Source of the DNA: Myxococcaceae bacterium
GTDB taxonomy: Bacteria > Myxococcota_A > Polyangia > Polyangiales > Ga0077539
Assembly: GCA_004297725.1 (NCBI GenBank)
Contig: SCUS01000193.1
Coordinates: forward strand, 94,015-158,014
Direction of reading: 5' to 3'
DNA: 64,000 bases
The notes under the pieces are model-generated. The model did no database searches, was not told the origin of the DNA, and was given only the letters and a program-made list of their open reading frames with translations. Position 1 is the first letter of the stretch. Each line of letters begins with the position of its first letter. Positions 15,992 to 24,545 of the stretch are shown piece by piece. Made by a program: the position numbers and the translations under genes.

Positions 15992-17878
15992 CTACGGAGG
16001 CAGCACCGCCACCTCCAGCGTGTAGCGCCCCGCCTGGGTGGCGCCGCAGCCGGCGGCGTAGATCCAGTAGGTGCCCGGGTCGAGCACCCCCTCGACCTGC
16101 GAGTTGGTGCTGTACCAGTCGTCGTTGCAGATCGCCCCGAAGCTGCGGCCCGGGCAGGTCATCCCGCCGCTCAGCGAGAGCAGCGTGTCGAAGTCGGCGC
16201 TGCGCTCGATGGCCACCACGCGCCGCCGCGCGGTGAGGTCGAGGCGGTAGAGGGCTCCTCTCGCTCCCGCGCAGCCCGACATGGTCGTCGCGCAGGGGGG
16301 CGTCGCCACGGCCGTGGCGTCCGCGGTGCTGCCAGCGAACACCCCGCCCTCCGGGGGGATGCGGGTCACGGCGTCGCAGCGCAGGTTGCCGCTCACCTCG
16401 GTGGTCGTCGGCGTGGGCACCCGATACCACCGGGCCGAGAGCTCACCCCCAGAGGAGTTGGTCGCCCCCTGGACGATGAGTCGACGTCCCGCGGCGATGC
16501 GCGGCAGCCGGGTCCAGACCGAGCGCGCCGAGCGGTCGACGGGCCCCACGCACCCGAAGCCGGGGTCTCCCTCGCAGGCGTCGCGCACCTGCAGCGCCGC
16601 GTCGCCGCGCATCGCCGAGGTGGCCACGTTGACCAGCAGGTCGCCATCGCCCGCCGGGGCGGTGAGGCTCCAGAAGGCGCTCGCCCGCTGGCGGGGGAGG
16701 CACGAGAGCGTGGGGCCCGCGGTGAGCACGTCGATGTCCACGGCGCTCGCGGCCGCCTCGGCGGCGACGGGAACCCCCGGGCAGCGGGAGCTGGGCCCCG
16801 GGAGCGTCGGGGCGGAGGTGGTGACGCGCGCGGTGAGCACGTGCGTGGGGCGCACGTCGAAGTGGTGCTCGACGGTGAAGTAGTAGGTCCCGGGGCGCTG
16901 GTTGCGCAGCGTGCGGCTGGCGGGCAGGCCGGTGTCGCAGCCGGGGACGGCCTGGGAGGTCGATCCGCAGACGGACGAGACCTCGATGAAGAGGTCTTCG
17001 GATGAGCTTCCCCCGACCTCGATCTGGACGTCGCGGGCCTCGGTGAGGGTGTAGCTGAACACCGCGTCGGCCCAGCCGAGGGCGCGGGTCGAGAAGTACC
17101 CGCAGGTGGTGCCGTAGTCCGAGTAGGTGGCGAAGCCGCGGGTATCGAGCGTCGTCGGCGGGCCGTCGGGGGTCACCGCCACGCCGGGGCAGAGGTCGCC
17201 GGGGAGGCGGGGGCGCGCCGGGACGACCTGCGTCTGGAGGCGCACGTCGAGGCCTCGCGCGGTGGCCACGGTGAGGGTGTACCGCCCCGGAGGGAGCGAG
17301 CTCGCGCGGGCGGTGGCGATGGCCCCGATGGCGTTGCTGCCGTTGACGCAGAGGATCTCCTGGCGCACGTCGCCGCAGCCCTCGGCGGGGTGCAGCGCCA
17401 CCACGACGGCGTCGCTGCTGCCCGGCGCCGCGGCGATGTTCACGTCGCTGGTCTGGGTGAGCACCAGCGGGAGCACGGCGTCGGGCCCCGCGGAGGTCAT
17501 GGCCCCGGCGCAGCTCGGCGCGTGGTCCTGGCCGAAGCCCGCGAAGGAGACCACGCGCTCGACGCCGTCGGAGAGGTCGCCGCAGGGCCCAGGGGGCATC
17601 GCGAGGCAGCGGTCCGTCGCCCGGTTGGGGCAGGTCGGGTCGACGTCGTCGGGCGGAAGGTCGCGGGGCACGGGAACGTCCGCGGGCGCATCGATCGCGG
17701 GCGCGTCGGGGGCCACGACATCGGGCGCGTCGCTGACGTCGCTGACGTCGCTGACGTCGCTGACGTCGCTGACGTCGCGCGCCGAGGCGTCGGAGGTCGG
17801 AGCGGCGGTGATCTCCGAGGCGCAGCCGACGGCGGCGATCGCGGCGCTCAGCGCGAGGAGGGTCCAGCGGGCGTTCAT
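15992..17878 (-). CDS. Large lipoprotein with four PPC-like beta domains
   Basis: 628 residues from the ATG at 17878; the upstream in-frame ATG at 17962 would place 28 extra residues before the signal. MNARWTLLALSAAIAAVGC ends in a lipobox. The linker contains DVSDVSDVSDVSD, encoded by a 9-bp tandem repeat, and more Asp/Ala/Pro sequence. The mature part has four units of about 120 residues, each ending with a phrase such as GRYTLTVATARG, PGTYYFTVEHHF or PGTYWIYAAGCG. These resemble bacterial pre-peptidase C-terminal (PPC) beta-sandwich domains. No peptidase is attached. It is probably a cell-surface binding protein; the ligand is unknown. Confidence 0.78.
   Translation of the reverse strand: MNARWTLLALSAAIAAVGCASEITAAPTSDASARDVSDVSDVSDVSDVSDAPDVVAPDAPAIDAPADVPVPRDLPPDDVDPTCPNRATDRCLAMPPGPCGDLSDGVERVVSFAGFGQDHAPSCAGAMTSAGPDAVLPLVLTQTSDVNIAAAPGSSDAVVVALHPAEGCGDVRQEILCVNGSNAIGAIATARASSLPPGRYTLTVATARGLDVRLQTQVVPARPRLPGDLCPGVAVTPDGPPTTLDTRGFATYSDYGTTCGYFSTRALGWADAVFSYTLTEARDVQIEVGGSSSEDLFIEVSSVCGSTSQAVPGCDTGLPASRTLRNQRPGTYYFTVEHHFDVRPTHVLTARVTTSAPTLPGPSSRCPGVPVAAEAAASAVDIDVLTAGPTLSCLPRQRASAFWSLTAPAGDGDLLVNVATSAMRGDAALQVRDACEGDPGFGCVGPVDRSARSVWTRLPRIAAGRRLIVQGATNSSGGELSARWYRVPTPTTTEVSGNLRCDAVTRIPPEGGVFAGSTADATAVATPPCATTMSGCAGARGALYRLDLTARRRVVAIERSADFDTLLSLSGGMTCPGRSFGAICNDDWYSTNSQVEGVLDPGTYWIYAAGCGATQAGRYTLEVAVLPP
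17731..17775. repeat. Five tandem 9-bp coding repeats
   Basis: The unit CGCTGACGT occurs five times without change at 17731, 17740, 17749, 17758 and 17767. On the minus strand it encodes the DVS triplets in the linker of the large lipoprotein. Perfect copies suggest slippage, which would change linker length without breaking the frame. Confidence 0.95.
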
Positions 17879-17967
17879 GGGTGCTTGGGGGCTCATACCG
17901 CAAGGAGCGCTTCGGGTGGGAGCGCTGGGAGGGGAGACGGCATCGCCCTTGCTGCCCATCAACCCCG

Positions 17968-19062
17968 ATGATCACGCTCTTCGTCTGCGGCGACGTCATG
18001 CTGGCCCGCGGGATCGATCAGATCCTGCCGCACCCCTGCGACCCGACGCTGCACGAGTCCTACGTGCGTGACGCCCGGGACTACGTCGCGCTCGCCGAGG
18101 AGACGGCGGGCCCGATCCCTCGCGGCGCGGGGCTGGAGTACCCCTGGGGAGACGCGCTCCCGGCGCTCGACGCGACTCGGCCCGACGCGAGGATCATCAA
18201 CCTCGAGACCAGCATCACGCGCTCGGCGGACTGGGATCGGCAGAAGGGCATCCACTACCGGGTGAGCCCGGAGAACGCGCGCTGCCTGGCTGCCGCGCGC
18301 ATCGATGTGTGCGCCCTCGCCAACAACCACGTCCTCGACTGGGGTCCCTCCGGGCTGCTCGACACCCTCGACACGCTCGACCGGCTGCACATCGCCCGCT
18401 GCGGCGCCGGCCGCGACCTCGACGAGGCCACGCGCCCCGCGGTGGTCGACCTGGGCGAGCGCGGCCGGGTGGCGGTGTTCTCCGCGGGCAGCGTCGACTC
18501 CGGCGTGCCGCCCTCCTGGGCCGCCGGTCCACGGCTCCCTGGGGTGCATGCGCTGATGGACCTCGGCGATGACGCGGTCCTCCGACTACGGCGAGCGATC
18601 GAGCCCTGGAGGCGGTCGGGCGCGCTCATCGTGCTGTCGATCCACTGGGGGCCCAACTGGGGCTACGCGATCGCCGCGGAGCACCGCCGCTTCGCCCGAC
18701 GGATGATCGATGACGCCGGGGTGCACCTGGTGCACGGCCACTCGTCGCACCACGTCACTGGCATCGAGGTGCATCACGGCCAGGCGATCCTCTACGGCTG
18801 CGGCGATCTGCTGACGGACTACGAGGGCATCCACGGCCACGAGGCCTATCGCGGCGACCTCGGGCTGCTCTACCTGGTGACCCTCGACGAGGCCGGCGCG
18901 CTGAGCCGACTGGAGATGCTCCCGACCCGGATGCATCGCCTACGGGTGACCCGAGCCAGCGCGGAGGAGACCCGCTGGCTGGCGGGCACGCTCACCCGCA
19001 CCGGCAAGGCGCTGGGCACCTCCGCGACGGTCCACGAAGGGCACCTGCGGCTGAGGTGGTGA
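17968..19062 (+). CDS. CapA/PgsA-family metallophosphatase-like protein
   Basis: 364 residues from the ATG at 17968. The N-terminus TLFVCGDVMLARGID is the CapA first metal motif (GDVM). Family motifs follow: NLETSITRS (NLE), ALANNHVLDWGPSGLLDTLD (NNH, D), SIHWGPNWGYAI (H-W) and VHGHSSHHVTGIEV (H-x-H). These ligate two metal ions in the calcineurin-like fold. Known members take part in poly-gamma-glutamate capsule synthesis, but most of the family is uncharacterised. There is no signal peptide, which differs from exported CapA proteins. It starts 89 nt from the divergent PPC-like lipoprotein gene. Confidence 0.87.
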   Translation: MITLFVCGDVMLARGIDQILPHPCDPTLHESYVRDARDYVALAEETAGPIPRGAGLEYPWGDALPALDATRPDARIINLETSITRSADWDRQKGIHYRVSPENARCLAAARIDVCALANNHVLDWGPSGLLDTLDTLDRLHIARCGAGRDLDEATRPAVVDLGERGRVAVFSAGSVDSGVPPSWAAGPRLPGVHALMDLGDDAVLRLRRAIEPWRRSGALIVLSIHWGPNWGYAIAAEHRRFARRMIDDAGVHLVHGHSSHHVTGIEVHHGQAILYGCGDLLTDYEGIHGHEAYRGDLGLLYLVTLDEAGALSRLEMLPTRMHRLRVTRASAEETRWLAGTLTRTGKALGTSATVHEGHLRLRW

Positions 19063-19083
19063 GCCTCCTGGAGGAAGCGTGGA

Positions 19084-20052
19084 TCAGGCCGCAGCGTCGC
19101 GGAGGAGGGCCATGCGGATCGAGGTGACGGAGGTCGCCGGGATGGGCCCGTCGTCGGTGATCCAGTCCTCGTCGGGGCCCGGGTCGCGCACCGGCCGCGG
19201 GGTGCCGTCGAAGTTGCGGCGGCCTCCCGGCAGCACGAAGGTGCGGAGCGCGTAGGCGATGAGGGAGGGCTCATCGAGGCGAGGGTCGATGTGCGGCGCG
19301 AGCAGCCGGCGGTGCGCCTCGGGCGCGAGGCTCCAGTGCAGCGTGGACTTGAGGTGGTGCACGCCGTGGAAGCCGTTGTTGAAGGCCAGCCAGTTGACCA
19401 CCGGGCCGACGAAGTTGCGCGAGTGGTTCCACGGGCTCGCGGGGTCGCAGCCGTCGTGCTGGAGGAGGTTGATGGTGACGATGCCCCACGCGGCGTACTG
19501 CCAGGGGATCACCACGTAGAGGAGCGCGTTGCGCCAGTCGAGCGCGAAGAGCGCGACCACGACGGCGAGCATCACCACGGACTCGAGCGCGAGCTGCCTC
19601 GCCCAGCGAGGGTGCCTCCCGATGGCGTAGCGGGCGTAGCGGGCCTCGGCCCCGAGGATGGAGGTGCTGAGCGACGCGGTGAAGAAGAGCAGGTTGAGCA
19701 GGTGCCAGCGGAAGCGGGCCTTGTCGGTGCGCATCACGTCGCGGCGGGTCTCGGTGTGCCGGTGGTGGCTGAGGTTGTGGCCCGGCACGTAGGAGCTCAC
19801 CGGGTGGCCGTAGGTCAGCGTGAGCACCACCTGCCAGAGGTTGTTCATCCAGCGCGCGACGAAGACCGGGCAGTGCACGGCGTTGTGCGTCGCCACCGCC
19901 CCCTGGAACGCGCCCATGCACAGCATGGCGACCAGCGCCGCGTTGGGCCAGAACCCCGTCGGCGAGGCGATCCAGGCGTAGGCCATGAGCGCGTACCACG
20001 CCCCGATGACTCCCAGCGTCCGTCTATCCGCCTGATAGCGCAGGATCTTCAT
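19084..20052 (-). CDS. Membrane fatty acid desaturase family protein
   Basis: 322 residues, starting at the ATG at 20052 because this opens directly into the first hydrophobic segment (GVIGAWYALMAYAWIAS). The diiron histidine boxes of membrane desaturases are visible: H56-NAV-H60, H92-NLS-HH97-R-H and GFH229-GV-HH233, with H199 in LLQHDG as a further ligand. Four or so membrane segments separate them. These enzymes use O2 and electrons from ferredoxin or cytochrome b5 to insert double bonds or hydroxylate acyl chains or carotenoids. The substrate is not evident. The long intergenic region upstream probably holds its promoter. Confidence 0.87.
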   Translation of the reverse strand: MKILRYQADRRTLGVIGAWYALMAYAWIASPTGFWPNAALVAMLCMGAFQGAVATHNAVHCPVFVARWMNNLWQVVLTLTYGHPVSSYVPGHNLSHHRHTETRRDVMRTDKARFRWHLLNLLFFTASLSTSILGAEARYARYAIGRHPRWARQLALESVVMLAVVVALFALDWRNALLYVVIPWQYAAWGIVTINLLQHDGCDPASPWNHSRNFVGPVVNWLAFNNGFHGVHHLKSTLHWSLAPEAHRRLLAPHIDPRLDEPSLIAYALRTFVLPGGRRNFDGTPRPVRDPGPDEDWITDDGPIPATSVTSIRMALLRDAAA

Positions 20053-20319
20053 ATCGTCGGTCTCTCGTTGCTCTCGGCCAGTCGGATCAATGGAGCCACC
20101 CGCGCCAGGCGCAGGACCGATCGGCGATCGCCGCCCCATGAGGCATCGCTCGGCAAGCAGAATCAATACCTGGGGGCGAAACCCCTCCAGCGCCAGGGCC
20201 TCGCCGCGGGCGTCGCGGGCGCCTCGATGTGTCACGAACGAAAGCGTGTGCTTTCAACGCTGCAACGAATCGCGGACCTCGGACCTGCCCGATGCCTGGA
20301 ATTCCCGCAGATCACTCCA

Positions 20320-20335
20320 TGGCACGCCTCCTGCG
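20320..20335 (+). promoter_or_regulatory. Candidate sigma-54 (-24/-12) promoter
   Basis: TGGCAC-GCCTC-CTGCG matches the sigma-54 consensus TGGCAC-N5-TTGC, with the invariant GG and GC separated by the required 10 nt and one mismatch in the -12 element. It lies about 165 nt upstream of the glycine-rich lipoprotein start, in intergenic DNA and in the right orientation. A sigma-54 activator is encoded at 39329-40663, but a link is not shown. Confidence 0.5.
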
Positions 20336-20405
20336 ATAGATCTCCCCGAGCGGCGGCGCCGGCGTCTCCCCCCAACGCCAACGGTGACCGCTGCTAAGTC
20401 TCCTC

Positions 20406-20443
20406 CCGGAGGTCGATCGTCCAGAGCGGCGGTCGACCTCCGG
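20406..20443 (+). promoter_or_regulatory. 11-bp inverted repeat in the leader of the 20500 gene
   Basis: CCGGAGGTCGA at 20406-20416 pairs perfectly with TCGACCTCCGG at 20433-20443 across a 16-nt loop. It sits between the sigma-54-like promoter and the start codon. It could be a protein operator or an RNA hairpin; no T-tract follows, so a terminator is unlikely. Confidence 0.5.
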
Positions 20444-20499
20444 GGCCTCGTGTCCTGAACCATCACGCCTCGCTCGGCGACCGTGATATTTCCGCGCTC

Positions 20500-22086
20500 A
20501 TGCGCCTCTCGGGACCTTCTTCTGGCCTCCTGCTTCTCTGGCTCTCTGGCAGCGCGTGCGGCGGCTCGACGCGCCCTCCGGTCTTCGGCTCCGACGCCGC
20601 GATCGACCCGGACACCGGCGCCCCCGTCGACACCGGCACGACGAGCCCGACCGACGCCAGCTCGACCGACGCCAGCCCGACCGACGCCAGCCCGACCGAC
20701 GCCAGCTCGACCGACGCCAGCCCGACCGACGCCAGCCCGACCGACGCCAGCTCGACCGACGCCAGCTCGACCGACGCCGGCTCCAGCGGCGACTCCTCCG
20801 TGGTGCCTTCGGATGGCGCTGCGGACGCCGGCTGCGAATCCTGCCAGGCCTTCAGTCCCACGGTGAACCCGACCTACCTGACCGCCGGGGTGCACCGGTT
20901 TACATCGGTTCGTATTCCGGCCGGGGTGGTGGTGATGCTCGACACCAGCGGCACGGCGGCATCGTCCGCGACGCTCGACCTCCAGGTCTCGGGCGAGGTC
21001 GTCATCGACGGGACCATCGACCTGTCGGGCGGCCCCGGGAGCGCGTCGAGCCTCAGCATCGGCTCGAGCACCGAAGGGCGCGCGGGCACCGGAGGCCTCA
21101 CGGGAGCTCCTCGCACGGCGCCCGCCGGGCCCGGGTGCGCCTTCACGGCCGGGGCGGGCGGAACGGGCGGCCTCGGGGCCTTCAGCTCCGTCGGAACCTG
21201 CATGCCGGGCTCGAGCACGGCGTGCATCGCCATGCCCTTCGTCTTCGCGGCGCCCTTCGCCCGGGGCGGCGGGGGCGGGGTGTTCACGGGTCTCCGGGCC
21301 TACGGCAGCGGCGGAGGCGGCCCCGCGGGCGGAGGCCCCGGCGCGCTGGCGGCGGTCCCTCCGTCGACGGCCGCCCTGGGCGCCATCGACTGCATGGGCA
21401 TGCACGGGGGCGGCGGGACAGCCCCGGGCCGCGGCGGATCGGCCAGCTCGGAGCTCTACGACGGCGAGGACGGCAACACCGGGGTGAGCCAGTGCCCCGG
21501 GTCGTCGGGCGTCCCGGCGGCCTTCCTGGGCGGCGGAGGCGGCGGGAGCATCGGCGCCGCGGCGGCGGCCGACCTCGCGGTGGCGACGACCTTCCAGCCA
21601 GGGTCGGGCGGAGGCGGAGGCAGCGCGGACTATGCGTTCCGTCCGGGCGCGGGCGGCACCTCCGGGGGCGGCGGCGGAGGCGGCGCGCTGCGCATCACCT
21701 CGACGACGAGCATCACCGTGAGCGGGTCGCTCCTGGCGAACGGCGGCGCGGGCGGCAACGCCTTCATGGGCGCCAACCTGGCGGGCGGGTGCAGCCCCCA
21801 GCCGGGCGCGGCCGGAGGCGGCGGCTCCGGGGGCGTGATCTTCCTCCGCGCGCCGCAGATCACGACGACCTCGACGGCCCGGATCTCGGCGATAGGGGGG
21901 TTGGGCCGGCTGGCGAGCCCCTTCGCGACCGGCGGCCGGAGCGGCGCGGGCGGCCTGGGTCGCATCCGCCTGTCGGTTCCGACCGCGGGCTGCGCGCTGG
22001 GCGGAACCTTCGCCCCGCCGCTGGCGAGCGCCTGCGCTCCCTCCTCCGTGGCGGGCTCGACCTTCGTCGCCGCGTACCCGGACTGA
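20500..22086 (+). CDS. Glycine-rich lipoprotein with TDAS repeat linker
   Basis: 528 residues. The signal MRLSGPSSGLLLLWLSGSAC ends in a lipobox (GSAC). A linker of nine five-residue TDAS(S/P) units follows (about 51-95). The mature domain begins near residue 120 with a right-handed-helix-like phrase (VHRFTSVRIPAGVVVMLDTSG, VSGEVVIDGTIDLSGG), then long Gly/Ala loops (GGGGGVFTG, GSGGGGPAGGGPG) alternating with strands (ALRITSTTSITVSGSLLANGG, GVIFLRAPQITT). This is typical of large bacterial surface proteins built on a beta-solenoid. No enzymatic motif is present. A sigma-54-like promoter lies upstream. Confidence 0.78.
   Translation: MRLSGPSSGLLLLWLSGSACGGSTRPPVFGSDAAIDPDTGAPVDTGTTSPTDASSTDASPTDASPTDASSTDASPTDASPTDASSTDASSTDAGSSGDSSVVPSDGAADAGCESCQAFSPTVNPTYLTAGVHRFTSVRIPAGVVVMLDTSGTAASSATLDLQVSGEVVIDGTIDLSGGPGSASSLSIGSSTEGRAGTGGLTGAPRTAPAGPGCAFTAGAGGTGGLGAFSSVGTCMPGSSTACIAMPFVFAAPFARGGGGGVFTGLRAYGSGGGGPAGGGPGALAAVPPSTAALGAIDCMGMHGGGGTAPGRGGSASSELYDGEDGNTGVSQCPGSSGVPAAFLGGGGGGSIGAAAAADLAVATTFQPGSGGGGGSADYAFRPGAGGTSGGGGGGGALRITSTTSITVSGSLLANGGAGGNAFMGANLAGGCSPQPGAAGGGGSGGVIFLRAPQITTTSTARISAIGGLGRLASPFATGGRSGAGGLGRIRLSVPTAGCALGGTFAPPLASACAPSSVAGSTFVAAYPD
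20650..20784 (+). repeat. Nine tandem 15-bp coding repeats
   Basis: Nine units of ACCGACGCCAGC(T/C)CG, the last diverged, encode TDASS or TDASP. The S/P choice follows the order S-P-P-S-P-P-S-S, which implies that a three-unit block was itself duplicated. The array forms the linker between the lipid anchor and the folded part of the protein. Confidence 0.92.
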
Positions 22087-22090
22087 GGCG

Positions 22091-22168
22091 CTTCGAGGAG
22101 AGAGTGTAGAGAGAGGGAGAGGGAGAGGCAGGAGGGAGCGGACTCGGAGGGAGGGGGCGCAGTGCGCC
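22091..22168. other. Polypurine tract and short hairpin between convergent genes
   Basis: The plus strand from about 22091 to 22157 is almost pure A/G, dominated by GAGAGG-type motifs. It ends in GGCGCA-G-TGCGCC (22156-22168), a short perfect hairpin. The position between two convergent genes fits a transcription end region, although there is no T-tract. Polypurine mirror-like DNA can form triplex structures. Confidence 0.45.
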
Positions 22169-22175
22169 GGAGCCC

Positions 22176-24248
22176 TCAGCCCCCGCTGCGCACCACCGAG
22201 GCGGTGGTCACCCGGCCGAGGGTGCGCACGGTGCACGCCGCGCTGGGGTCGAAGCGCACCGCGGCCACGTTCCAGTAGTCGTTGGCGTCGGGGCTGCTGT
22301 GGCTGCCCGAGAGGTCGCGCACGAAGGTCCCCATGCGCTGCTCGCCGCAGTAGATCACGATCGTCGCGCGGGTCGTCCCGCTGTGGCCGTGCGACGAGTA
22401 GAAGTGCACGCCGATCTGGTACTCGCGGTCGGTCATCGGGGTGTCGACGCGGATGTTCTCGGGCCCCTCGCCGTCGACGTCGTCGGTGTCGAGCCAGCGG
22501 CGGCTGGACGCCGGGAGCGCGCTGTCCGGGCGGCGGTTGGCGTAGAAGCAGTCCTGCGTCGAGAACCAGCGCCCGGCGGAGTTGTCGAGGGCGTGCAGGT
22601 CGACGTCCGTGTCCTGGGTGTTCCAGGAGAGCTCGACGCGCAGGCCGTGGCCGATCATGGACACGGTGGTGTCGCACTGGTCGATGGTGCCGTCGGGGTA
22701 GGTGGCCTCGGCGTGCACGGTGAAGTCACCGACGATCACGGAGGTGAAGGGCACCACCTCGCCGCTCGCCACCATCGCGCCGACGTCGCTGTCGTTGTAG
22801 ACCGTCGCGAAGCGGTAGGCGCGGGTGCTGCTCGGCGCGGAGATGACGCTCCAGTTCACCCGAGCGCCCGCGGTGGTGTTGGTGGTGCGGAGGGTGACCG
22901 GCGATCCGGCGAGGGCCCGAGAGGGCGCCGGGCAGCGGAGCGTGCCGGGAGCGGTCGGCGCGGGGGGCGGCGGGGGCGGGGCGGGCGGCGACGAGACGAC
23001 GTAGGTCTGGCCGTCGTCGACGCAGGGGGCGCCGCTGTTGTCGTGGGGGACGCAGACCCGCACCGTGGCCTCGCAGGTGCCGCCGCGGCCGTCGTCGGCG
23101 GTGACGTGCATGGCGTAGACGCGGCCGTTGCCCCGGCCGCTGCGCTCGGCCCTCAGCAGCGCCGGGCGGCCGTGGCTCTGGCCGTCGCCCGCGACGTGGG
23201 GGCTGCCGTCCTCGTTCTGGTCCTGGTCTCCGCGGCCGACGTCCACGGCGGTGTTGCCGGACTCGGGGGCGTCGACGGCCTCGTCGGAGGTGACGTAGTC
23301 GATGGAGTAGGAGACCTCGTCGCCGTCGGCGTCGGTGAGCCCGCCGATGCGCACCGGGCGGAACGAGTGGTTCGGCGGCCAGAGCACCGCCTGCGAGGGC
23401 GTGGCGCGGGCGCAGTTCGGGGGGCGGTTGCCGGGACAGGGCGCGCCGCCGCAGGCCGAGGCCGGGGGCGGCGTCGGGGTCGAGGGGGCGCCGCAGCTCG
23501 CGAAGCGGAGGTAGTCCCACGAGGCCACGGCGCGCTCGGTGCGGAAGCCGTAGTGGGCGCCCCGCATCGGGGTCGCGGCGTCGAGCCGGTCGTAGGCGAC
23601 CTGGATCGAGGGGGCGTCCTCCTTGTCGACATAGACGGTGGCGCCGCCGGTGCGATCGAGCCGCAGCGAGTAGACGTGGAAGTTGTTGATGTTGAACTCG
23701 AAGGGCGCGATGGCGATGGGGGTCGCGCAGCGGTCGAGCGCCCGGATGGCGATGTAGCTGGTCTCGACCCCGTCGGCGCCGCGCATGCGCCCCACCGCGA
23801 GGCCCGCCATGCGGGTGCCGTCGGAGACGAAGGCGCTGATGTTGGCGATGGGGGTGCTGGGACAGTCCGGGTCCGTGGCGAGGGCGTCGGGGCGAATGGC
23901 CACGTTGACGTCCATGACCATCTGCGTGGCGCCCACGGCCCGCGGCTCGACCCTCGTGTAGGTCAGCCCGTCCTGCCCCGAGCGGCCCACCACGATCTGA
24001 CCGCCGGCGCTGGTCGCGCACGAACCCATGCCCTTGCCGCAGGCGCTGCCCTCGACCTGCGCCCAGGGCGCGGCCGCCTCCAGCTCGGGGACCAGGTTGC
24101 CCTCGAGGCTGCCCGAGGCGCAGGTCAGCCCGATGCCCGGAACGATCGCCTGCGACGTCATGCCGAGGCCCGCCTCGTCACCGTTCATGCAGCCGACCAC
24201 GGCGACCGACGACATCACCACTGCGATTGCGGACAAGGTTCGGTTCAT
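22176..24248 (-). CDS. Large multidomain lipoprotein with DUF2135-like C-terminus
   Basis: 690 residues from the ATG at 24248. MNRTLSAIAVVMSSVAVVGC carries a lipobox (VVGC). Residues about 35-250 look like a concanavalin/LamG-type beta-sandwich (FHVYSLRLDRTGGATVYVDKED, RAVASWDYLRFASCG). A middle unit holds the common myxobacterial phrase VLWPPNHSFRPVRIGGLTDADGDEVSY plus RVYAMHVTADDGRGGTCEATVRV, an HYR/cadherin-like fold. The last third (LRVELSWNTQDTDVDLHALD, YQIGVHFYSSHGHSG) resembles DUF2135/YfaP-type domains. No catalytic site is seen, so it is probably a surface-binding protein. A GTG at 24260 is an alternative start. Confidence 0.8.
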   Translation of the reverse strand: MNRTLSAIAVVMSSVAVVGCMNGDEAGLGMTSQAIVPGIGLTCASGSLEGNLVPELEAAAPWAQVEGSACGKGMGSCATSAGGQIVVGRSGQDGLTYTRVEPRAVGATQMVMDVNVAIRPDALATDPDCPSTPIANISAFVSDGTRMAGLAVGRMRGADGVETSYIAIRALDRCATPIAIAPFEFNINNFHVYSLRLDRTGGATVYVDKEDAPSIQVAYDRLDAATPMRGAHYGFRTERAVASWDYLRFASCGAPSTPTPPPASACGGAPCPGNRPPNCARATPSQAVLWPPNHSFRPVRIGGLTDADGDEVSYSIDYVTSDEAVDAPESGNTAVDVGRGDQDQNEDGSPHVAGDGQSHGRPALLRAERSGRGNGRVYAMHVTADDGRGGTCEATVRVCVPHDNSGAPCVDDGQTYVVSSPPAPPPPPPAPTAPGTLRCPAPSRALAGSPVTLRTTNTTAGARVNWSVISAPSSTRAYRFATVYNDSDVGAMVASGEVVPFTSVIVGDFTVHAEATYPDGTIDQCDTTVSMIGHGLRVELSWNTQDTDVDLHALDNSAGRWFSTQDCFYANRRPDSALPASSRRWLDTDDVDGEGPENIRVDTPMTDREYQIGVHFYSSHGHSGTTRATIVIYCGEQRMGTFVRDLSGSHSSPDANDYWNVAAVRFDPSAACTVRTLGRVTTASVVRSGG

Positions 24249-24300
24249 CGCGTGCCCCACTGGTAACTTCGACCCAGCGCACCAGCCATCCAGCGCGCAT
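24178..24300 (-). CDS. Possible 40-residue leader ORF overlapping the lipoprotein start
   Basis: An ATG at 24300 is preceded by TAAGGAGTTT, one of the best Shine-Dalgarno sequences in the window. It opens a 40-codon frame that overlaps the first 24 codons of the lipoprotein gene in another frame and stops at 24178. The lipoprotein's own start at 24248 has only a weak GTGGGG upstream, so translation of this leader could deliver ribosomes to it. The peptide is basic and has no recognisable feature. It may equally be fortuitous. Confidence 0.3.
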   Translation of the reverse strand: MRAGWLVRWVEVTSGARDEPNLVRNRSGDVVGRRGRLHER

Positions 24301-24545
24301 AAACTCCTTACGCGCTTTCCCTGTTTGAACTGAAGTGATTAGTGCAAGTCGAATGTATTTTGCGGGGGCGATATCCGTTTAAACCCACACGATCGGACGT
24401 GCTCTCCGTGGTCTTTTCGCCGACAGGTGCGATGCGTGTGACCCCTCATCCGACAAGGCACATCGCTGCTGGTGATATGTCATGAAGTCGGGAGTCGACC
24501 TGCGCCGAGGGCGCCGGTCATCCCACATCGGAGCCGCGGCGGGGC

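Larger units (their letters stand above)
20053..20499. other. Intergenic region between divergent desaturase and glycine-rich lipoprotein genes
   Basis: 447 bp without a supported gene, less GC-rich than its surroundings. It contains GAAAGC-GTGT-GCTTTC at 20240-20255, a sigma-54-like promoter at 20320-20335 facing right, and an 11-bp inverted repeat at 20406-20443 in what would be the leader of the lipoprotein gene. I see no convincing sigma-70 promoter for the desaturase gene. Confidence 0.6.

Noticed and set aside
20254..22677. An 807-codon minus-strand frame with VGRAG repeats
   Set aside because: Antisense shadow of the TDAS repeat lipoprotein; no start context or domain.
24261..24545. 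AT-richer gap that might hold a small RNA or promoter
   Set aside because: TTGCAC and TACATT are seen, but no pair with acceptable spacing, and no stable hairpin.
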